Shown here: positions 55,998 through 64,000 of the stretch, piece by piece | Numbering within the stretch: position 1 is the first letter of the stretch | Layout: every line of letters starts with the position of its first letter | Source: Jaapia argillacea MUCL 33604 | Lineage: Eukaryota; Basidiomycota; Agaricomycetes; Jaapiales; Jaapiaceae | NCBI GenBank assembly: GCA_000697665.1 | Contig: KL197720.1 | Location: 673,558 to 737,557, forward strand | Direction of reading: 5' to 3' | DNA: 64,000 nt | Program-made: the position numbers and the translations under genes | The notes under the pieces: generated by a model | What the model was told of the DNA's origin: nothing | Databases searched by the model: none | Seen by the model: only the letters and a program-made list of their open reading frames with translations

Positions 55998-57505
55998 ATG
56001 CCTGCCCACGTCGTCCCAAAAACAAATACTCCCCGTCCCCAGCTGCCAAACTCTCAGCATGCTAACTCGACCCTGCAATACCGTTGCGTCTCTTTTCTGT
56101 CAAAAAATAGGAGTCTTGCAACTGATACCATGTGATGCCCTATGATCTCCAGTTGACCCCGCAAAACTTCCCCCAGTTAAGTTCCAGGAGCTAGAGAAAG
56201 AGGGACAGGTCGTCATAGTGAGTCATCTGCATCCTCCCCGGCGGTTCCATTGCTTATCTCGAATTGGTGGCAGATTGGTCGACAGAAGGTTCCTACGGTA
56301 CGCGAACTCATCTATCCTCCATCGTCTCCTCCATACGATCTCATTCATCTAGCAAACCGGCCACACGTTCATTCTTCGTCGATATGATACCGGTGCCATC
56401 AGTCTTTCCACCATGTATCGCGCTGCCTTCCCCACCGCGACTGAGGAGCTCGAGAGGATAGAGACAGCATGGGTAAAGGCCAACTACGATGGTGTGGGCA
56501 CTAGTAAAGAGCCTTACCGAGTTCGTCTGGCTGGAACTTGGGTCACACCCGACGTGGCGTTGACCATCGCCTCTGCGTACGGTTTGGCAAAAGTAATGCC
56601 ACCACTGGCAGCCGCCAAACCAGAACCTGGTGTGCAGTATAGAAAGTCAGGAATCAAGGGCTCAACCCAACAGTCCCCTGCCGCGGCACCAGCGCCGTCA
56701 GCCACATCTGGCACTTCCAGTAACCTACCCACCCCCGCCCCTTCGTTCTATTCTCCGCCAGCACATCCGGCCAAACGGCGAAAGGAATCGTCGCCAGCGC
56801 CGCCCCCGAAGGTCCCACCGCCAACACCGGCTGATGTTCCCTCCAACACGTTGTCCGTTCCTCGTCGGACATCAAGACGAACTAGCCCTGCCGTTTCAGT
56901 TGTCTCGGTTACCTCATCAGTCAAGTCGGTTTCGGTCAAGCCCGTCAGCACCTCCAAATCCGCTGCAACCCCCAAACGCGCTGCAACTCCCAAACGTGCC
57001 GCGACCCCGAAATCGCCGACGAAACGAGTAGAGCAGCCCCTAACCCCAGCAGCATCTGACGAGACCCCTGCTGAAGAGGAGGAGCTCCCTGATGTTCCAG
57101 GACCTGATATGCACGAAGACGTTGCAGAACAAAAGGAGCTTATCGAGAATTTGAAGAAGGAGCGAGAGGCGGCTCTGGCGGCTGCTCAGGCTCAGGCACT
57201 GGATCAAGATCAGGAATTAGATCAACCGGTGTCGGCTGGAGGAAGCAAGCGCGGGAGGGAGGAAACTGAGGAAGAGTTGAAGTTTGAGTTCAGGGAGCCA
57301 GAGATTGGGGAGAGGGCCATTGCTACCAACAGCAGGGTCTCACAGATGTATCGGAATATCCCACCGGAAAGGAAGTCTTTTGTCTGGGGATTGGCAGCGT
57401 TTGCAGCCGGCTTGTCCGCTATGTAAGCTTTTGTTGCTCTCAAGGTGCATTTATCACCGACTCATGTTACTCTGCCCCAGGACGTACTTGCCCAACTTTT
57501 TCTGA
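55998..57505 (+). CDS. APSES/KilA-N-domain inner nuclear membrane protein (Bqt4-like)
   Basis: 422 residues from exons 55998-56082, 56153-56217, 56274-56297, 56353-57422 and 57481-57505. An APSES-type (KilA-N-like) winged-helix fold spans about 25-130: PVKFQELEKEGQVVIIGR, then QTGHTFILRRYDTGAISLST, MYRAAFPTATEELERIETAW, RLAGTWVTPDVALTIASAYG. The middle is Ala/Pro/Ser-rich, with a threefold PKRAATPKRAATPKSPT-like repeat. A charged helix (EQKELIENLKKEREAALAAA) follows. One TM helix (FVWGLAAFAAGLSAM) precedes the last residues TYLPNFF. APSES-like domain plus a single C-terminal membrane anchor is the architecture of Bqt4, which ties telomeres and LINC components to the inner nuclear membrane. 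Exon 1 relies on a weak GTTGCG donor, so the first 28 residues are less sure. Confidence 0.8.
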
Positions 57506-57931
57506 GGCGGCACTGTTGTGATTTAGGCATGACGTGTTGTTTTTTCACCTATTGATGTTTATCGCAGCTCGCTGAAGGCGAACTTACGTTCTTGCGTGAT
57601 TGTACCCATTTCTGAACCCTCTTGTATCACCAGCACATTTTTATTGGTTTTTCTCTCGTCGGCGGCACATCTGTTGGCGTGCCAAGTGTCTTTTAGTAGC
57701 CAGTAGCCCAGTAGCCAGTCACCGCCCAGCACGTCCCATCTGTGGCGATATGCCCCTTCTATAGTAATTTCTTTGCTTATTATGCTTTCTCGTGGATCAA
57801 ACGCCTTGACGGTTTGAATATATACATATGAATTAGAGACGAGGATGTACAGTGAAGAGTGCTGACAAAGACATGTTCGACGAACAGATAGTGGGCGTAC
57901 AACGAGTATAACGGGGGCAAGATGGGATCCT
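57506..57931. other. Convergent 3' spacer
   Basis: 426 bp between the Bqt4-like gene (+) and the paraoxonase-like gene (-). A short CAGTAGCC duplication lies near 57698-57717. Nothing else seen. Confidence 0.5.
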
Positions 57932-59287
57932 TCATGGTTGACAAACAAGAAGACCCTCCTCGTACAAACCAACCACATATAAAACTCCAGTTCTCTCATC
58001 GCGAAGGCCTGAGCTGGATGTTTGGAAACCCGTCCCATTGCTCTGGAACAGAGTCTCTACGACGTGACTCGCAACAGCAGTCGCTTTTGTCATCGAGGAC
58101 ACAGGTGCTTTCGTGTCGTACTCCATAGGGATTTTGCTCGCCTTTTCTCCAATCTGCCGACGAGGATTTAGCGAAACTACCCAGCTCGGCGCTTTCGCGT
58201 CGGTGTCGTTCCTGGCGACGGCGGTTAGTGCAGGGAAGTTGGGATGCCCTGCGACGATGAGCGAATTGAAATCGTCGAACATGATATTATCAGGCAGGAA
58301 CGGTACTGGGACGGAGTTTGTGTAGGTGATTTTGTTGGTTGCAGGGTCGCGGTTGTAGAAATCGACCAGTGCAAGGGTGGTAGATGCTACCGCTACGTGG
58401 GTACCTCCATGACTTACGGCAACGCCGTTGGCGAAAGGGATGCCGAGGGAGGAGAAGGTGTGGTGGAGAGGAATGGGAGACGCGGTGGAGTCTGAATTGG
58501 GATCAGGTTCGGTAAAGGAGATGTGGGAGACCCAACCCAATGGGAGACCTAATACTGACTCAACCAAGGGGAGCGTCGCTCCGAGGATAGAAGGAAGTCG
58601 TCTAGTCATGAGATGGTCATTGCTGACGTAGAAGGAGGTGGGGGATGTGAGGGCCAAGGAGTTTGGGGCCACGAAGTAGGGTGAGGAGAGGGTTCGAACC
58701 CATTGTGCGGTGGTCAGGTCGGAAGGAGACATGATGAATTGTTCGATCGTGCTACGTCCGCGGCCATGGTTGATGATAAACAGGTTCGAAAAATTGCCTG
58801 CGTACGAGGGATAGATCTCGAGGCCGAGGGGGTGGAAGTCGTGATCTGATGGGTAACCGGCGAAGGTGACGACTTGAGGCTTCGCGTCCTGCTTCCCAGA
58901 ATAAACCCATAGAGTACCTGCCGGGACTGGGTTCTTCAACGGACCCATGACTGTGTTCCATTCATGACGGCCAGGATCACAGGTAATGAGCACAGCTCGA
59001 TCCTGCAACTTTCCCTCCCCATCTCTGTGATCCCAAAACACGGCGTCTTCACATGACTTGAGAGCGCCGATCGGTGAGTCTTCTTTGAAGACCTTGCACT
59101 GGTTGTTGAAGTTACCTCTGCTGTAGTATGCCAACGGTAGGTCGGGTTTCTGGAAAATGAACTTCCTGGCGATAGATCCGCTTCGATACACGATTATGGC
59201 CTTGTGGGTTTGTCAGTCCTGAAGTTGAAGTGATGAACGGCTTCCACTCACCAGAATAGCGAGCAGATAGGTGATGAGTCGCGCCAT
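57932..59287 (-). CDS. Serum paraoxonase/arylesterase-like beta-propeller protein
   Basis: 434 residues, exons 59252-59287 and 57932-59200 (phase-0 intron). The N-terminus is a signal anchor (LITYLLAILAIIVYRSGSI). The body is a six-bladed propeller of the paraoxonase type: CKVFKEDSPIGALKSCEDAV (the conserved Cys and CED motif), DHDFHPLGLEIYPSYAGNFS with the calcium-site HxxG(I/L)E-like core, LFIINHGRGRSTIEQF, VAPNSLALTSPTSFYVSNDH, GIPFANGVAVSHGGTHVAVA, PVPFLPDNIMFDDFNSLIVA, and the C-terminal LYVVGLYEEGLLVC. PON enzymes hydrolyse lactones and aryl esters in a Ca2+-dependent way. The key Asn/Asp positions (FYVSNDH, PDNI) are present. It is probably lumenal or extracellular. The substrate is unknown. 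Confidence 0.85.
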
Positions 59288-60059
59288 TGTAAGCTGGGTG
59301 GCCTACGTAGAGGGTCAAGCCTGGCAAACGTCCTTCAAGCTGGATGCAGTTGGTGGTTGGTGGTTGGGATAAGAACTTGTGGAGCTGCGCTATGATGCCG
59401 AGCCAAAAGCCTTCCCCAACGCTTTTTCAAGGTTCGAGGACGCTGATACGCGTTCCAATGCCGATATAAGTCGTAACTGGTAGTTCTCGTTCACCGAGTG
59501 GGAAGGGAAATCGTCATAGAACCATCGTAAGCGCAACGAAGTACAGCCCACAACAGGTTGGTCACTGATCGCAGCGAGGGGTAACATTCAACATGACTCC
59601 AGGCTCAAATTGCTCATGTGGGGAAGTAATTACTATAGACAAGCTTGGGCTTGGGCCACAGTACCTAAGATTCCTTTCCTTCGCATTCTCAACCCTCGAA
59701 ACAAGATGCTCCAGATGTTCACCCAGAAAGTGATGGAAAAAATGGGAGGAAATAGGTCTCGAACAGAAAGACCTCGCCTTACCAATGCCTTCGCCTTCAG
59801 AATTGAATCCCCTCCGAATCAGCGGGCAAGACTGTAGCAGTGGAGGAAAGGTACGTGCGAGAATGCCTTGGGGATCATTAGCTGGAGAACGGGCATACCT
59901 GACGTGGCATTTTATGTGTTGGAAGATAGTGGAGGAGCCGACTTGGACTGTGTATTGAGTAGGCACACCAATAGCTGGGTGAAGTGAAGTGTGCGTGGAT
60001 GGAACGAGCTCCAACAAAGTCAAAGATCCCTCCACAACGGGTGATGATGATGAGTTCAA
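59288..60059. other. Gene-free spacer upstream of the paraoxonase-like gene
   Basis: About 770 bp: promoter of the paraoxonase-like gene (-) and 3' flank of the next - strand gene. ORFs on both strands lack coding character. Confidence 0.45.
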
Positions 60060-60696
60060 TTAACCTACTCGAGGAGCCTGAGCGCCGCGATAGGTGACAT
60101 TGGCAATGGCGAAGGTAATCTCGCAGACGAAGAACCTCGAAATGAAACTGACCATCGCCCTGAAAACGATTCGTGAGGTCCTGTTAGGAACCCGAACTCG
60201 TGAAGACAACACTCACATCCACCAGAGTCGTGTAAACGAACGCAGATCCTGAGACGGATCGGTAGCAAGGGCGGGGACAGCACAATTGAGGACTCGAGGC
60301 CCTGAGTCGTCTATCGCTTCTCCCTGGCCCACCACTTGGTGAAGGTAGCTGAATGAAGGCAACTCGAGCGGGACGTTCCGGCGAAACGTAGGCAATCAAA
60401 CCCGTCGGAAACTCGGTAGGTTCGACCGTGCATTGCGCCTAATCCCACCTTCTGGAGTCCCATGACTGCTTATCCCTGACCGTGACGCTCAGTTTCCCCA
60501 GCCGAACATCAACGGAATCCTTCTTGAAGGGAACCGGGCAGCATATCGGGAGGCGGCGAATGTCGAGATGCCCGAAGATGTTCTCGACGAGTTCGATAGG
60601 AAGGTATTCTAGTTCGATGGTCGCGCATTGCTCGCCTCCGTCTCTGCAGGAAGACGAGTTAAGATCGAGCCCAGCCGGTTTGGATGGTATTCTCAT
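60060..60696 (-). CDS. Possible small F-box-like protein, model uncertain
   Basis: 159 residues if exons 60449-60696, 60217-60348 and 60060-60159 are joined (GT-AG; phases 2 and 2). Residues about 28-50 (LEYLPIELVENIFGHLDIRR) resemble the first half of an F-box. The expected continuation (CxxVCRxW) is missing. Instead it reads CCPVPFKKDSVDVRLGKLSV. The third exon encodes a hydrophobic stretch (WWMAMVSFISRFFVCEITFA), which is odd for an F-box protein. Exon 3 joins exon 2 cleanly; the junction of exons 1 and 2 uses the only acceptor that avoids a stop. It may be a truncated or recently rearranged F-box gene. Confidence 0.4.
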
Positions 60697-61653
60697 CCCG
60701 ATAAGTGCCTCGAATCGTATCCTGCCGTATCATGCCGGGCAAGTTTGAGAAGCTGCTGCTTTGAAGCTTAGGTCAGTACATTATCAGTACAAGCTTGACT
60801 GTTTGCCCAAACCGTGGGTTCATAAGTAGATCCATCTTAGGCTCGGACCGCTCGGTGTGTTCGATTGGAGTGCATTGGGATGCACTCCATTGAGCACAAG
60901 GGTTATATTGTAACTCGATCCGCTTTCCCGAATATTGGCAGAATCAGTGCTGCACCGTTCTTTAACCCCGAAGTGGAGCGCTGTCTAATATGCTCTGCCT
61001 CTCCGAGCCAAGTCAACGCCCCATATGCATTGGTTATCAAATCGTTTCGCCTCGCGGCAGTTCAGTGACGCACAAGATCTTCCAACTGCGAATGGACATA
61101 CTGTAGCTCGGCTTCTGATCCGTAATGTAACATGTTGTTGTGCATGGGAAGTCGGTGTTTTCGCATTCCATGAGGACAAGCGTGTGACACCCAAAACGAG
61201 TGAGTCCAAGGAGGGGATGAAAAGATGAACCCTGCTTGGACAAGGCCTTCAAATTAAACTACCGTTGACGCGGTGGGAGAGCTTGGTATGCAAGGGACCC
61301 AATAGTTCACAATCGCGGGTTGATTGGGTAGAATCTGCATTGCAATCTACATGAAGCCAGAGGGGGATAAAAGCAGAATGCAATTGGAGGCGAGGACAAT
61401 TTGCCGAGGGTCATTAAAATATCTTCGGAGTGGATCACACGCTCCGCTTCTTCGTATGGCTCCGTGATTGGGTTCAAGCCCATTGCTGATGGTCGACCAT
61501 CCAACCCCTTTGCCTTCACAAGCTCCCAATCCTTGCTTCGCTGAGGTCCAAGGCTGCTGTCGCTTGCAAAAACCCACTGGGTCGCCCCGTGCCTGTACAT
61601 ATCCCGTCTGAAGTCGCTTCAAAGCTTGCGTCAGGACGATGAGAGGTCCTGGG
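60697..61653. other. Gene-free 960 bp with a short hairpin
   Basis: No supported gene. A 9 bp perfect hairpin (TGGAGTGCA, 6 nt loop) lies at 60866-60889. On the - strand about 61385-61600 is open and contains LVKAKGLDGRPSAMGLNPIT and EPYEEAERVIHSEDILM, which looks like protein but has no recognisable partner exons, perhaps a gene remnant. Confidence 0.35.
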
Positions 61654-63870
61654 ATGATGTCGGACGCGGAGAGGCTTGACATTGTGAATACGTTCGGTGA
61701 GTCCCCTTCTCAGGCCGGAAAGAAGAATGTAATACAGAGGTTGGTCTCAAAGGGGCCGCGTATATTGGATCTATGGTGACCCTGGTGTGAGTACCCTTCA
61801 TCTAGCTTATCGGAGATGGCCCCTTCTGATATAGAGAAACGCGCAGTATGTATGGAATAACGACTCTTCAGGTGGGATTAATGCCGCCACGTAAATGTGA
61901 CCCCCCTGTTGAAGGCCTTGTCCAGACGTATTTTTACTTCCTCCGCTTTCCGAAGGACGAGCGAAGTCTAAAAGTATTGGTATGTGACATCGCCCGAATA
62001 TATTGTCGAGCTCTGAACCGTTCCGCAGGTTTCAATTGTATGGTGTGTACAGACGGTTTGTGCGTTCCATCACTCGACTGAAGGCGCTGTTTAGGGTGCT
62101 AGACACTATCCACATAATTTTTGGTGGGTTGTATCTCGCCTTGATTCCCCTCGTACTAACGCCTACAAAGTTTGCCATGCCATGTATTATTATTTGGTGA
62201 GTGTTTGTGAGTCTCCCCGCATTTTCTCCAGCTTCAATCACCCCCAGATAACCAACTATAACAATCCCCCGGGCCTGGTTGACGGGACCTGGTATGACAC
62301 ATTCCCTTAATAAATCCCATGCATTGATATACTCATTCTCGCCACAGGTCATTATATGTAGCTCCCTCCATACATTCTCTTCCCTGGATCTCCCTACTCA
62401 TCCTTTTCCCCTCAGACTTCAGTGGCTTTGAATGTAAGCGAGATTCGTAACCTCTGCGCGAATATGTTTTGGACCATCTTGCATCCTTTCAGGTTTTGAT
62501 AGCGTTTATCGTCCAATGGTACGCCATCACTGCGATGTCCTCAATTAATCACTCAATCCCTCCCAGTTTCTTTACCAAACGAATATATATTCGTAAGGCC
62601 CATCTTCCCGACTGATATGATATGAGTCTTATCAGATTACAGTGAGTAGTCTAAGAGTTCGATGGTGGTTGACGTCCGTCACTGTGAGCAACAAGCTTCT
62701 ATATCTTTCAATTTCTCCTCATGCGCTCCGACCATCAGGCACTCAGTGTACTCGGCCATTTCGGTAAGTGCTCTGTATTTGTTTCGGCGATAAACTGAGG
62801 ACGCGATCAACAGCACTCGGGATGGGTTCGTGACCTTGTTTATCATGGTATCCAAATTCTCATCTTCGTCTTTGTTAATAGAAACTGTGGTGGAATTGTC
62901 AGTTTGCCTTTCGACTTCCTCGGAATCTCGCAATCCTCAGTTTTACCTACAGATTCTTGAAGAAAGAATTAAGTCGATTATCAGAGATTACAGTAAGTCA
63001 CACTGGGACGTCAAAATGAGAACGTCAATTCACCAAACCGCTTTCCTTCGCTTTTCAGCTCAATTCGGCCCTACCGTTTGCCTTGCTGGCTGTTCTATCC
63101 GACATACTGGTTGCTGGAGCGCTCTGCGGCCTGTTGTGGAATAACCGATCGGATTTCAAAGAGTGAGTTTGCCACTTTGCTCTCTATTCCTGACTTTGAT
63201 CAACTGCGTTGCTGTAGCACCAACTCTCTTGTCAACAACCTTATAATATGGGCGATTAATCGTTGCTTGCTTACCTCGTAGGTTATCCTCTACTCCGGTG
63301 GTTCTACTTTGTCTTGAACCTTTTGCACTAGGTTCGTTGCTATTGCCGAAGTCATAGCGGTGCGTTATCTTTTTGTCTTTACCTTGTCGCATGGTTTCAC
63401 AAGTGTTGCACTGCCAGTTCGCGATCCGTCCCATGGATTTCTGGTTTCTTGCCATCGACTTTGTTATTGGAAAACGTGCGTCTACCATCCCTTTCCTCCC
63501 TTTGGTATCCCTGATCTGTCTCGTACACACAGTCTATGCGAACTCTCTACTTGCCACACTGAATACGCGGGCTTCCGTAAGGGCTAAAGATGGAGACCCT
63601 GAATCTGGCCGGAGTGACGAGGTGTCGACGAGCTTTCAATTGGCTTCTGCTGTGCGGACGGACAATGAGAATGCGTTCTCACGAAACCTCCTTAGAGTGA
63701 GTTGACTGCAGTGGATGGAGTCTTCGTCTGCTGACCTGGTCATTCTCGTGGTCTAGGTTGGCCCGACCCATAGTTCCATGGAAGAGAGCACGGATATGGA
63801 GAGCACGCAGCTGGTACGCCTCATGTCTGCTCTCTCCACTTGCCGACTGGGTATACTCACAGTACTGTAG
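61654..63870 (+). CDS. DUF6534-type seven-helix membrane protein, 23 exons
   Basis: 341 residues from 23 exons: 61654-61696, 61738-61786, 61847-61871, 61926-61979, 62029-62042, 62095-62123, 62171-62196, 62248-62291, 62348-62357, 62416-62433, 62493-62518, 62567-62592, 62643-62683, 62739-62763, 62814-62825, 62882-62897, 62953-62992, 63059-63162, 63218-63277, 63332-63359, 63418-63475, 63533-63696 and 63757-63870. Family segments: GAAYIGSMVTLVMYGITTLQ, TYFYFLRFPKDERSLKVLVS, WVLDTIHIIFVCHAMYYYL, SVALNVLIAFIVQCFFTKRI, LNSALPFALLAVLSDILVAG, then the DUF6534 core TNSLVNNLIIWAINRCLLTS and FWFLAIDFVIGKLYANSLLA with TLNTRAS. About seven TM helices and a polar C-terminal tail. No activity is established for the family. 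The end at 63870 is the first stop; a further intron (GTACGC at 63814) could extend it. Confidence 0.8.
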
Positions 63871-64000
63871 GCGAACACGAAATTTGATGGCCCTTCGTTT
63901 CCCTAGCTCACTACACAGTCATACACGGGTCTTCGCTGTAGCCATTTCTTTACCTATCTTTTGATGTATTTTATTCTTCAGTATGTAGAGGTATCTTGTA

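Noticed and set aside
58685-58700. GGTTCGAACC, resembling a tRNA T-arm
   Set aside because: It lies inside the paraoxonase-like coding exon, and no acceptor stem, anticodon arm or D-arm can be folded around it.
60866-60889. 9 bp hairpin TGGAGTGCA as a possible terminator or element
   Set aside because: Short stems like this are expected by chance at this scale, and fungal transcription does not use such terminators. Kept only as a note in the spacer entry.
62347-62433. Reading DUF6534 exons 9 and 10 as one exon (…LPWISLLILFPSDFSGFE)
   Set aside because: It gives the wrong phase at the next junction. Splitting at GTAGCT and CCCTCAG restores TSVALNVLIAFIVQ, the family sequence.

Overview
The window is nuclear DNA of a filamentous basidiomycete, most likely a mushroom-forming Agaricomycete. 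The evidence is dense genes on both strands, each broken by many 50-60 nt GT-AG introns (up to 22 per gene), and a gene content typical of that group: a PAS-GATA regulator of the WC-2 type, DUF6533 and DUF6534 membrane proteins, a PF10342-type GPI-anchored protein, an F-box/LRR protein and a fungal hybrid histidine kinase. I built gene models by hand from splice sites, reading-frame continuity across introns and remembered family sequences. No database search was possible. Exon coordinates in each entry are on the + strand of the window.

Layout. 1-9.1 kb, all on the - strand: a vacuolar-type Ca2+/H+ exchanger cut off by the left edge, an unassigned 2 kb stretch, a tail-anchored CS-domain protein and a long Ser/Pro-rich protein. 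9.3-13.9 kb, + strand: ERG28 and an F-box/LRR gene, with a doubtful gene between them. 13.9-16.1 kb is gene-free and holds a 395 bp foldback (MITE-like) element and a 10 bp tandem repeat. 16.1-18.4 kb: an NRT2-type nitrate transporter that appears to be decaying. 18.8-22.4 kb: a hybrid histidine kinase. 23.3-27.3 kb: a three-exon metallothionein, a MoaD-type molybdopterin synthase small subunit and a DUF6533 membrane protein. 27.8-38.6 kb: a membrane-anchored metallo-beta-lactamase-fold hydrolase, a CCDC174 homologue, Sds22, the PAS-GATA factor and a small ankyrin protein. 39.4-49.9 kb: PRMT5, a GPI-anchored wall protein and a 1657-residue acidic disordered protein ending in a KRAS4B-like polybasic-CVIM tail. 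50.3-59.3 kb: the DNA-protein-crosslink protease Wss1, 6-phosphofructokinase, a Bqt4-like inner nuclear membrane protein and a paraoxonase-like protein. 60.0-63.9 kb: a possible F-box protein and a DUF6534 membrane protein of 23 small exons.

The neighbours do not form one pathway. Most are housekeeping genes: sterol synthesis, glycolysis, arginine methylation, PP1 regulation, DNA repair and nuclear envelope. Around them lie sensing and adaptation genes: the histidine kinase, the PAS-GATA factor, metallothionein, nitrate uptake and Moco synthesis. Several pairs are divergent and share short promoters (Ser/Pro-rich gene/ERG28, DUF6533/MBL, Wss1/PFK, PAS-GATA/ankyrin). I see no rRNA, tRNA, CRISPR array, retroelement or virus-derived element.

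The most unusual items are the giant CaaX protein with its four (E/D)RP(K/R)SPW(T/I)PSYSV modules, the metallothionein (its exons are too short to stand out as single open frames), the eroding nitrate transporter and the foldback element.
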